Below, piece by piece: positions 1 to 9,564 of a DNA stretch of 64,000 bases; the first letter of the stretch is position 1; every line of letters starts with the position of its first letter. The notes beneath the pieces are model-generated. The model was not told the origin of the DNA and made no database searches. It saw only the letters and a list, made by a program, of their open reading frames with translations. A program made the position numbers and the translations under genes. The stretch comes from Takakia lepidozioides (Eukaryota > Streptophyta > Takakiopsida > Takakiales > Takakiaceae): NCBI GenBank assembly GCA_030704615.1, contig CM060733.1, positions 31,496,001 through 31,560,000 on the forward strand, given 5' to 3'.

Positions 1-160
1 AATGATGCACCGCATTCCATTGTCCGACACTGAAATGCGGTTCATACATTTCCATGTCGGCATGGAAATGCGGCACCGCATTCCCTTGTCCGACATGGAA
101 ATGCGGTGCCGCATTTCGATGCCGACATGGAAATGCGGTGCCGCATTTCAATGTCCGACA
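1..160. repeat. Short tandem palindromes, CGGTGCCG core
   Basis: Units about 30-36 bp long of the form TCCGACATGGAAATGCGG-TGCCGCATTT repeat four to five times. Each is a near-perfect inverted repeat centred on GGTGCC or GGCACC. The layout (GGAAAT-core-ATTTCC) is the same as in the CGGCGCCG arrays of the other MULEs, with one base changed in the centre. Confidence 0.8.
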
Positions 161-815
161 TGGCGTTATTCTGGTATATTCTTGACAGATGACTCTCATA
201 CCGGTGACTCTGGTATATTCATCCGGACAGACAAATTGTTTGTGGTGAACATCAGTAGGGGCGGTACAATGGCTGCAATCGACTTTACCTGGAGGAGCCC
301 CATGACTCATGAGCTAGTTCTGAGAGCAGTCGAAGTCCCATTGACAACGTGACTTGTATTCAGTAGGCACAGGGCTAAAGAATTGATTGCACAATCAGCA
401 CAGTAGACGTGCTTCAAATGCAATTCATGTGGATCAATAAAAACCTCATTGTGCCCTCTTTTTATTCTATTCTGTGTCCATCGTTCCGAGAATGCGTCAT
501 TGCTCATTTCGTTTGGGATTGGGAGTGTGGGTGGATTTTGCAAGTGGCTGGTAGGCTGAAATGGGCCCCCATTGTACAGAGCAGTACCACCCTACCATTC
601 GCGAAACATTGCCTTTCAATATATAATTCTAAATAACATTGCCGAACCTCCTTCATCGGGAGGTCCTTCTCCCCCTATGACCGTGGCACCCTAAACCCTA
701 TTCCCGCGGACACTCATTTCCGGAAAATAGTGCTGCTCATGTTTTTTTCCACACTTACGACTCTGCTCATGGCTCATGCCGCTCATGGCTCATGGCTCAT
801 GAAATAGCAGCCCCC
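1..815 (-). mobile_element. MULE element D, terminal part only (runs off the window)
   Basis: The right boundary at 815 is recognised by clustered GCTCATG motifs (about 770-800) followed by CATGAAATAGCA and GCCCCC, the same end found on MULEs A and B. The subterminal order (CCCTAAACCC-like stretch, GCTCATG, T-run, GCTCATG cluster) mirrors the left end of A, so D lies in the opposite orientation. Bases 1-160 hold four to five short palindromes with core CGGTGCCG or CGGCACCG. It is inserted in the transposase of element E: coding sequence resumes at 816 with GTTTGCATG. The matching left target copy is outside the window. No gene is visible in this part. Confidence 0.75.
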
Positions 816-2447
816 GTTTGCATGTATACGGGCTTGGTGGACATCGTCAGGTGCTGTAAGGAAATCAGACGAGGGAGCAATGGTCAGTTGGCTAGCATGG
901 TGGCATTATTGTTTCCTCCAGTTCGGCGACTATATGCGGGAGGTGAGTTGCACGAATTCGCGTCCCGTTGAATATTATTCTTGGCCATATTTGTAACTTG
1001 CTTGTAACCTCAACATGTGCTTGTGCAGGAAATGTGTCTCGACTCCGACACCGACATGCCCACGACAAACATGGCCGAATCAGTGCACTCTTCATGGCGT
1101 GCCTCCTCTGCGGCGCATCTGGTGGACATCCTCACTACCACAATGGAGGACATTGTGAGGTCAATTATGCAACAATGCAGGTACAACGAGTTCTTGAAAG
1201 GGAAACAGTGGGGCTTGGGGCCGGACAGGTAGGAAATGCTGATGCGGACTGCCTCTAGATCGAAGAATCCTCGGAAGTGGGCGGCGGCCTTGCGAGAGGG
1301 CCTTCGGGCCACGCCATTGCTGCGAAGAGACCAACATTTGGAAGGAGATGTTCATACCCGTCCAGTGAGACGAAGACTTGACGAGGCACCTGGCGGAGAA
1401 GAGGATTCATGGCGAGCTGACAAGAATATTCGCACGCTCCCTCATGGTCCGGTGATGTTGCCCGATGAGGTCTCGTCGAGCACCGCAAGTCCTGCACGTT
1501 CAAGATCGCCATCTCCTTTGAGCACAGGGCGCGTGCCCCGGCAACATAACGAGCCATCTGTAGTAAAACAGTACAACATTCCCATTGTGGAGACAAGAGT
1601 GTCGGAGTCACAGTGGAGAATTGCGAGGACATTGCCGGCATTTCGAGGGAAGTGTTGTGCCATCCGGGTGGATACGAGAGCACGCTGTGGTGAGATGATT
1701 CGGAGGAACCCACACGGTGCTGTACCTGCACCTTGTTTCAGCGGCAGATTTTTGACTCCCACATTTGCTCACGCCACAACGCAGACATTTTGGTTCTGTA
1801 GGCACGACATAATGACCTGTGTATTTGGCAAGCCCAAGTACGGGATTCAGGGAATGCCGGAGCCTCCGGGCGTCTGGCCTGTTGCACCGGGTTGCAGCCT
1901 CTCTCAGAATGAGGCGGATGCTCTATCTGCAGCAGGATTTCGAATGGTGCAATGCAAAGACATCCCGGCCCACGCATTTCCGGTTCCTCAGACCCAGCCA
2001 TTGCAGACTGCTCGGTCCAGTAGAGACGGATTGGACAATTCTGCACATCCCACAATGCGATTCGGAAGAGTGAAGAGACGACACCCTCCCAACAAGTTGA
2101 ATGAGACTCGGATTGCCAATGCTCTTGGGATGGCTTGCACTATTTAGAGCTCCGTGGACGTACCCCCACCTGGCCTTGGGCGTGTGTATCGGATAGCAAC
2201 GGCCGGCTCGGCTGTACGCGACAATGTATACACAATTACGATTGGAGTGGAGCCGACTTGCAATTGTACGGACTTCTCGTTGATGGAAGCAAAGAAGGGT
2301 TCGAAGTATTATCCGTGCAAGCATCTGTATTACATTTACCTGAAGAGGTTGAGGATGAACGTGACTATTGATGACTTTATTCATGCACCGGCGTTGAGTG
2401 TGAACGAGCTGCACAAACTCCTCCTTAGGGATTCCAGAAATCATTGA
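816..2447 (+). pseudogene. MULE transposase, C-terminal half with SWIM zinc finger (element E)
   Basis: Exon 1 (817-942) is open and encodes the WLAWWHY...FGDYMRE end of the catalytic region. A GT-AG intron follows (943-1028). Exon 2 (1029-2447) keeps one frame but has two premature stops: TAG at 1230-1232, where copy C has CAG after GPDR, and TAG at 2145-2147, where copy C has CAA. After the second stop (2148-2447) the same frame encodes CNC, about 15 residues, then CKH, the CxCxnCxH signature of a SWIM zinc finger, as in plant MULE (MuDR/FAR1-type) transposases. Middle motifs CRHDIM and KPKYG(I/V)QGMPEPP are shared with copy C. The two stops make it a pseudogene. The C-terminal SWIM finger is seen only in this copy. 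Confidence 0.8.
943..1028 (+). other. Intron in MULE transposase (86 bp)
   Basis: Donor GAG|GTGAGT and acceptor TTGTGCAG|GAA join MRE to EMCLDSDTDMP in phase 0. The joined reading frame agrees with element C, where the same two coding blocks flank a 32946-33031 spacer. A and B diverge inside this intron, just after its first 12 or so bases. Confidence 0.8.
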
Positions 2448-2599
2448 TGGGGCAAAGGGAATCCTCCATATGGATATTTTCAATTGCATTTTGCTGTATC
2501 AGACTTTTTTTTGCAGTGTAATGAAATGCCCCCCAAAACTCCTGGAATGAGGCAATATTTCATTCAAACTGAGATCCAACAAAAGCAGTTGTGGGGCCA

Positions 2600-2850
2600 T
2601 TTCTGGAAAAATGGCGCCGAATTTCTCTTTTTGGGGCCGAAAATTGGCTAAGTCCCAACATGCATTGGTACCTGTGTCTGGGAAAATGGCGCCGAATTTC
2701 TCTTTTTTGGGCCGAAAACTGGCTAAGTCCCAACATGCACTGGTACCGTGTCTGGAAAAATGGCGCCGAATTTCTCTTTTTTGGGCCGAAAACTGGCTAA
2801 GTCCCAACATGCACTGGTACAGTGTCTGGAAAAATGGCGCCGAATTACCT
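2600..2850. repeat. About 75-bp tandem repeat in element E
   Basis: Three and a half copies of a unit containing AAAATGGCGCCGAATTTCTC, GGCTAAGTCCCAACATGCA and GGTAC-GTGTCTGG. The CTAAGTCCC and ATGGCGCCGAATTTC words are the same ones used in the hairpin arrays of A and B. Confidence 0.8.
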
Positions 2851-3218
2851 GTCATGAGGGGACCTATAGCCACGGAATTCGGCACCATTTTTCGCCAGAG
2901 AGACCTATTACCGCGAAATACGTCGCCGTTTTTTCAGGTTACGGACCCTATTACCGCGAAATTCGGCGCCATATTTGCACATGTCGCTGGGAATTGGCAT
3001 GAGCGGAAGACGAAATATCATGAGCACAACTGTCAAAACTGCAATTTTCCCTTCAAGGGGCCGAATAATATATTTGTTTTTCCTGACACATTGCATTAAA
3101 TTATTGTTTTTTATTGTTTTTTATTTTCGAAATTTGTACTTCTGCTCATGAAAACCGATTGTCTTACTACTCCGCTCATGCCGCTCATGCCGCTCATGCT
3201 CATGAAATAGCAAACCTC
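2840..3218 (+). repeat. Right subterminal region and end of MULE E
   Basis: Carries CGGAATTCGGCACC and CGAAATTCGGCGCC words, repeated ATTACCGCGAAAT, then TCATGAGC, CGCTCATG repeats (3168-3203) and the end AAATAGCAAACCTC. The same block ends A (23190-23566) and, reversed, B (53684-54065), so it is a fixed structural end of the family. Confidence 0.85.
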
Positions 3219-6200
3219 GGCACTGACCATGAGTAAGGTAGTATCTGATTGGCCACTGCCAATCTAACCATTCATCTGCACTTCCTTGCACCTTCAATAC
3301 AAATAAACTCACATCATGTAACTGATCGTTTACTCCTGTGGCGGGCTCTCCTGTTGTTAGTCGTGACAAATGATCTGCCACAAGATGCAAACGGCCAGGC
3401 TTGTAAACAACTTCGAACTCAAACTCGTGCAAGATTATTAACCACCTCGCTATCCTTCCACTTATCAAAGGTTTGTTCACCAGATATATCAGAGCCTGGT
3501 GATCCACATAAAACATAAACTTTCTTCCCAATAGGTAATGCCTGAATTTCTTGACTGCATAAATCATTGCCAGTGATTCTCTTTCAGTTGTGCTATAGTT
3601 CCTTTCAGCACTGTTCATCAACCTGCTAGCATAGTACACAAGTGAATCTATATTTCCTGTAACATTCTGGGCTAACACTGCTCCCAACGCTTCTCCTGAG
3701 GCATCACAGTGAACATGAAATACTACATGCCAGTGAGGGTTAATCAGCACAGGTGTAGTTGTTACTGACAATGTAAGTTCCTCAAAAGCCTGTTGACATT
3801 CAGCTGTCCATGCAAACACTGCATCTTTTTTTAGAAGCTTGCTCAATGGTGCTGCTATCTATGCATACCTTTTGACAAATCTTCTGTAATAACTGGTTTG
3901 CCCAAGAAATCTCCTTAGACTCTTAACATTTACTGGTGGTGGAGAGGCTTTAATGGCCTCTGTCTTCCTGGGATCCACAAGAAGTCCCTTCTTACACACA
4001 ATGTGTCCCAGAAGCACCCCTGAGTTCACACAGAAAGTACACTTCTCTGGATTCAGGCCCAGAACTCTCATTATGCATCTGACCAAACATAACTCCAATT
4101 TATGCAAGTGCTCATTCTTAGAGCTGTACACACTGAAATCATCCAAGAACACATGCATGAAATCATCCAGATACTCATGAAAAGAATCACTTATCACTCT
4201 CTGAAAGGTTGCTGGTGCATTACAAAGTCCAAAGGGCATGACTTTGTATGCATAAGCACCCCAGTCTGTGATGGAAGCTGTCTTTCCCTGGTCTTCTTCT
4301 GCCACTTGCACTTGATTAAAACCACTGAAGCCATCCATGAATGAGTACATCTCATGGCCTGCCACAGTGTCCAATACTGCTTCTGTGAATGGCAAAGGGA
4401 AATGATCTTTCTTCGTACAAGCATTCAACTTCTTGTAGTTCACACAAACTCTTAGTTTACCATTCTTCTTGGGAACTATCACAATGGGTGACAACCAAGT
4501 TGTATACTCTATCGGGTATATAAACTTAGCCTCAGCCAACTTCTTGATCTCTTCTCCAACCTTCTGTGCATAGTTGGGATTCATTCTGTACCTTGCCTGT
4601 TTGATTGGTACTGATCCTGGTTCCAGTTCAATCTTATGCTGACAGATTTCAGGTGGTATCCCTTTTAGATCCTCATAGCTCCAAGCAAATACATCTCTGT
4701 ATTTGATGAACATACTCTTAGCTTCTTCAAAGAATTATGGCTCCAATTCAGCTCCTACCTTCACCATCCTCGGTTCCTCTTTAGTTCCCACATTCACTTC
4801 CCTCACCTGCTCATCAGCTGTGATTGTCCAACCAGTCACCACTTCATCCTGTAAACTCGCAGTGGCTGGTTCCTCTAGGATTTCCATTTCTCCTTCTCTT
4901 TCTTCATAGAAATGTGATGGGTAACTGCTGGTTTCCTCTTCAATTGGTGTTGCTGACACTACACCACAGCAGATACCTGTTAAACAACTTAGGTCTTCCA
5001 GCCGCATCTCTGCAACCTGCTCCTACTCTGGGTGTGCAGCAAACAGGGTAGCTTCTTGCTCCTCATCCAGTCCTCCTCTCCAGTCATACTCTCTGACCCC
5101 TCGAGGTCTTCTCGTAGCAGGTAATCTACTAGATTTCTTTGTGGTTATTTGTATCTCGTGCATTCCATTATGCACGGTTAGTAACTGAGAATTCCAGTCA
5201 TGGAATACGCTGGCCTGTTTCAGCCACGGACGTCCCAATAATAAGGAGTAAGCCTCCATGACTTCATCCATTTTCAACACAGTTATTGTGATCATAAAGA
5301 TCATCTTCTGTATCTGTATCTTAACTCCTCTTATCAATCCCAATGGTTGTACACTCCTTTGATCTGCCATTGTTACTGTAAATGGGGCTGGTTTCATGTT
5401 ACTTAGACCAAGCTTCTTTCTCAATTGGTCTGTCATGATATTTACTCCAGAGCCTCCATCTATCAGTACATCAGTTAGTTCTGTGCTTCCAATTCTCAAT
5501 TGGATTACTGGCATAGAATCATCAAAGTGCATGATTGTTTCTTGCCCTTCCGGCTTCACATTATAACTGGTCACCTTGCTGTTCAGGTCTGTGTTTCCTG
5601 TCACATGGGCAATTTGATTGATTGCTTGATACAGCCTGTGTCTACAATAAGGTGCCACAGCCAATAGCTGTCCAATGGTAATCTCTGCTTTGGTATGGCA
5701 TATTACTTCAGCCAGAGTCCCTTCATTACTTTGCATGTCTGCATCTTCTTTCTTCCTTTCATCCTCACTCACTTCTTCTTCTCCATCAGAATCAGAGGAA
5801 TCTGCCACAGGAATATCAGTACTCTTCTGCATTTCCCTTATGGTATCTGCCACTTCCTTGTGTAGTTCATTCTCATCTCTCCAAGCCTCATCATCTTCAG
5901 GCATATCACTGCCACCTTCATTATCATCATCTTCCTCAACTACTGGAGGTATTAGTTTGGCTTTGCTTCTTGTTACTATCATTGTACTTATTTCTGGTAC
6001 AACACATGGCCTAACCATGTGAGCTGCCACCACTGGGCCCTCATTCACAGGAGCTCTCATCTCATTCTGGTGTCTAATCCAGAATGAACAGGCTGCCTTG
6101 CGATGTCCTGGCTGATTACAATAGTAACATAGTTCTTCACCATTGGGTCCTCGCCCTTGGTCTGCTCTTGGATTATTTCTGTAATCCTGATTCCCGGGCT

Positions 6201-8025
6201 GGTAATTCCCCCTTGGATTACCCTGATAGTTGCCTCTAGAATTTCCTTGGTAATTCCCTCTTGAATTACCTCTCCCTTCCATGCCATTGTTATAACCACC
6301 AGGCCTACCATAGTGGTCCTGATCACTGTTTCTTCTTGGCTGGGGCTGCACTTGATGCACCCTTACTTGCCTAGGTTCTCTTGCAGCTGTCCTTCTGTTG
6401 TAGTTACAATTCTCAGTAGAATGGTTATCCATTTTACAGATAGTACAGTGTTTCTCCTTCATGTGGCATTCAGTGGTGGTATGGCCTTCATTCTGGCACT
6501 TTGCACACCAAACACCCTTCCTCCAATGTGTTGCAGCCTCTGTGGCATACTTCTTCAAGATTTCTTCTAATCTTTTCTCATAGTTGTCCCTCTTCAACTT
6601 CTCTTTTCTCTTACTCTTCCTTTTCAGTTCTTGCTCTTCTTCTTCATCTGACTCATCCTCAGAGTCCTCATCATCCCTTTTCTCTCTCCTGAGCATTCCC
6701 AATTGCTCAATTCTGTTTGCAGTTTCAAATGCCTCCTCCACTGTATTATGGGGTAACATATCCACTTTCTTCTGCAACTCTGGTCTTAGTCCACTCACAA
6801 ACCAAGTCTTCTATAAACCTGGTGCTGGTACAGCAGCCAGCTTTTTCATCATCAATTCCATCTTTTCCATATACTCCTCAACAGTTTCATGCTTCTTTTG
6901 CTTTAACTGTTGTAAACTTCCATACACTTCATCCTCAGTTTTACTTGTCCTGAACCTATTTCGGAATGCTGTATTCAAGCCATTCCAGGTTAGGAAATGA
7001 TTATCAGGAAATCTTGCATACCATTCACTTGCTTTCTTGATAAGTGAACAAGGAAACAATCTCATCTTGGCATCATCGCCATTCTCATTGTTCACTATAC
7101 ACATGTGCTCAAATTGGCTAATGTGTACATCGGGATCCCCTTTTCCTGAATATATTGGAAAAGGTGGTTTTTCCCGTGTTGGTTGTAACGCCATCTGTGG
7201 CCCTACCTTCTGCCCACTGACAGGTGCTTGCACCATTGCTGGTGCTGGTCCTTCAGGACCTGTTGTAGTTGTGGTGGATCTTCCACCAAGTGGTGGCCCT
7301 TGAGCACTCTCTGCTACTGGCCCCATGATATTCACAGTATTCCCAGCTCCAGTTGCACTACTTCCCACACTCCCTGTCCCCCCAGAGCCAGATCCAGGCA
7401 GCCCGCCTGATCCCCCTGAGCCGACACCTTCGTTGGCCTGTGATCCAAGTGCTCCACTTGATCCAGGTCCAACGGGTTGGGATGTCCTGGTTGTAGTCTC
7501 AACCTCAGCTGTTGGGTCTACTTCTTCATACTCTTCCTCTTCCAATTTCTTCTCTCTATTTTCATCCTCTAAGTTCTGCCCTTGGGTTTCTTCTTCACTC
7601 ATGTAACTCAACTGCAATGGTGTTGGAGAGTCTGAACTCTCTGTTGGATCTGCCACATCCTCTCCTCCTTCTTCACCTTCCGCTTCAGAAACTGGAGTTC
7701 CTGCTTTTGGTGTTCCATGCCAACTCTTATCAAAGATTTATGTCAAATCTTTTATCCAGGGATGTACTTCAGATCTTTCACCTCGTGATTGATCTTCTTC
7801 CCGTACCAATTCCCTTAATCTTTCTTGCAAAGAAAAAGAAGGAGTGGCATCCAACTCTAGTTCTTCCGGTATGGGTGATGTACTCTCTGATCTCAATGGC
7901 GTGAGCGGTCCAGATGATTCCCCTATGTCTATTCCTCTCTCCCAAAGATATGGATAATTAGCTTTCAGATAGCTTTCTCTTTTTGCGGAATATCTCTGGC
8001 GTCTAGCTTCTCTTTCATCACTCAT
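3219..8025 (-). pseudogene. G1 gag-pol, degenerate
   Basis: The reading frame follows that of G3 but is cut by nonsense changes visible by comparison with G2/G3: about 7740 (GAA to TAA), 6811 (CAG to TAG), 5025 (TGG to TAG), 4735 (GAA to TAA) and 3850 (CAG to TAG). Parts still recognisable: Retrotrans_gag domain (7250-6800), three CCHC zinc knuckles (6550-6400 and near 6130-6090), aspartic protease with DGGSG near 5445, LLLGRPWL near 5230, RT with FLDDFSVYS near 4130, and RNase H with CDASGEALGAVLAQ near 3710-3660. It would have encoded the capsid/nucleocapsid and the replication enzymes. It cannot make a full polyprotein as it stands. Confidence 0.85.
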
Positions 8026-8046
8026 GTCCCATGTCTTTCATTTCTT

Positions 8047-8742
8047 TTAATGTGGCAATAACCAAAACTCTCTTCTGTAATATCTCTCGTATATGCCTGG
8101 GTTTCTTTCAAGCTTCAATGCACCCTTGGCTATACTAGAAGTCTCCGTTATCACATAACCATATGGCAAACAAGTCTGGAAAGTTGTTCTTGGTGTGAGT
8201 TTGATCCACAAAATATCCTTTGGAATCCAATTCTTTACCAGTACAAGCTCTTCATGCATATGAGTATAAACATTCACCTTTCTTTCCTCCCAACCTTCAA
8301 ACTCTACTCGCTTAATGGATAGCAATGCTATCACATAAACCAGTGTTGGTAACCAACGTGCTCTTCCTCTACAGGGCACCTGGTAAATCTTTATCACTCC
8401 TTTCTCCAGACCCCATTCAGGGTCAGCATCATGCACTCTCTTAAGAATGTTTTCTTTACAACCGTCTGGCAATTCCAAGAACCTCTGAAAGAATCGTTTG
8501 GACAATCTTTCCTTCTCAGTTTCACAAGGAATTTGATTCACATCAAATTCTTTAATTCTCCAACCACCATGATCCCACCAGATGCCTGTCACATCTGGTT
8601 GTTCTTGACCCAGTTCCCCAGTATGGTCGCCAAATGTCGCACGGCTTATACTCACCCATCCCTTCGCTATCCGAGGCGGGAACTCCAAGATAGAAGAGTT
8701 GGAAATCTCTAAGCACTCAGCCCGCTCAGAACAATCAGTCAT
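8047..8742 (-). CDS. ORF0 of gypsy G1, 231 aa, unknown function
   Basis: An intact frame of 231 codons sits upstream of gag, ending 21 nt before the gag ATG at 8025. The equivalent frame in G3 (51068-51763) has exactly the same length and only scattered substitutions, so it looks maintained. The first 36 codons lie inside the LTR, and the next few are encoded by the primer-binding site (FGDHTG). I see no known domain. The protein is Trp-rich (GIWWDHGGW, PEWGLEKG), mixed-charge, with one short hydrophobic stretch LPTLVYVIALLSI and a C-terminal YERYYRREFWLLPH. Tat/Ogre elements are known to carry an ORF upstream of gag; this may be an analogue, but I cannot show homology. Confidence 0.6.
   Translation of the reverse strand: MTDCSERAECLEISNSSILEFPPRIAKGWVSISRATFGDHTGELGQEQPDVTGIWWDHGGWRIKEFDVNQIPCETEKERLSKRFFQRFLELPDGCKENILKRVHDADPEWGLEKGVIKIYQVPCRGRARWLPTLVYVIALLSIKRVEFEGWEERKVNVYTHMHEELVLVKNWIPKDILWIKLTPRTTFQTCLPYGYVITETSSIAKGALKLERNPGIYERYYRREFWLLPH
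8613..8632 (-). promoter_or_regulatory. Primer-binding site of G1
   Basis: On the minus strand TGGCGACCATACTGGGGA begins two bases after the LTR end (CGACA TT). It starts with TGG, as required for pairing with a tRNA CCA end, and shares TGGCGAC and CTGGGGA with the tRNA-Arg-type PBS of Tat/Ogre elements. The exact tRNA is not established. The site lies inside ORF0. Confidence 0.7.
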
Positions 8743-9564
8743 GACCTACAGCTAGTGTATCATGGGGGTGTTTCCTATTTGTTTTCCTTCCCGCATTCAT
8801 GTTAGCTAGTTACCTTACTGTTGGTATTTAAGTATCAGTTTGCTTCAGCAATCTATCGGATTCCATCAACTCATCCATTCATTCCACAGCTTCACTCAGA
8901 TTTCTCTACACAGTGTGAGTAGGAAGTATGTATCAGATTAATATCTATCAAGTATCAGGCTGAAGCCATGGAGTCTCTAATCTGCTCTACATTACAACTC
9001 TACTGCTTGCATTCATCAAGCATCAACAGATCGTTCTCCTCCTTCGTCGTGCTCTCCCTCCTCTGCTCAGAGATGCGCTCTCTGCTTCATGTCCCCCCAA
9101 GAAGTGATCCCTTTCCAGTCCTCGCTCCTGGCTTTAACTTCCTACCCGTTGTTCTAACCGTTTCCCTCACTAACCGTCATCCGTGAACTAACATGTTCCA
9201 TTCGCAGATGTTGTTCCCCACAGTCGTTCCCTGTCCTGCTATTCGTTCCCTATGGTCGTGACAGCTGTGTCAAGCTGTGACTGGCTGTGTGAAACTGTGA
9301 CTGGCTGTGCGACTGTGTTGGGCTGTGATGGCTGTGTCTGGCTGTGGCGGCTGTGACGGGTTGTGTTGGCTATGAAGGGCTGTGTCGGACTGTGACTGGC
9401 TGTGTTGGCTGTGACGAGCTGTGTCGGCTGTGACGGGCTATGTATCCCCCCCTAAAGTGTGCTGCTGTCACCCCTAAGGCTCCTGTTGGTCTCAGTCTGT
9501 GCAAAAATTAAGGGTACCCCACAGATCCCGTAAAAGTGCCTAAGTCCCAGATAGTCCTCTAACA
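8635..9564 (-). repeat. 5' LTR of gypsy G1 (930 bp)
   Basis: Plus-strand ends are TGTCGCACGG and GTCCTCTAACA, so the LTR has TG...CA termini. It aligns along its length with 37085-38140 and 51656-52599, including the GTATCAG blocks near 8830 and 8955 and the GGGTACCC segment near 9515. It contains a GGCTGTG minisatellite. The sequence beyond 9564 is G2 ORF3, not a second internal region, which marks the insertion border. Confidence 0.85.
9259..9447. repeat. GGCTGTG minisatellite in G1 LTR
   Basis: Imperfect tandem units of 9-18 bp built from GGCTGTG plus ACT, TGT or ACG. The same array occurs in the other LTRs at 37714-38019 and 52268-52478 with different copy numbers, and explains most of the LTR length differences. 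Confidence 0.85.

Larger units (their letters stand above)
816..3218 (+). mobile_element. MULE element E, 5'-truncated by insertion of D, inserted in gypsy G1
   Basis: From 816 the sequence matches the transposase of element A (near 23007-23129) but continues into an intron and a second exon that A and B lack. The right end (2840-3218) is almost identical to 23190-23566 of A and finishes with a GCTCATG cluster, CATGAAATAGCA and AACCTC. The next base, 3219, starts gypsy G1 sequence in the RNase H-integrase linker, so E interrupts G1 pol. Flank GGCACTGAC is the expected right target copy; the left one lies outside the window. Confidence 0.85.
3219..9564 (-). mobile_element. Ty3/gypsy element G1 (5' LTR to RNase H; 3' part cut off by E and window edge)
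   Basis: Minus-strand order is LTR (9564-8635), PBS (8632-8613), ORF0 (8742-8047), gag-protease (8025-5030), RT (about 4713-3859) and RNase H (to 3219). MULE E then interrupts it, so integrase, ORF3 and the 3' LTR are not present here. Its LTR directly joins G2 ORF3 at 9565, which fits insertion of G1 into G2. The RT motifs PFGLCNAPATFQ and FLDDFSVYS are typical of the Athila/Tat non-chromoviral group. Confidence 0.85.

Noticed and set aside
2499-2888. Minus-strand 129-codon frame in E
   Set aside because: It consists of the translated 75-bp tandem repeat and has no start context or domain.
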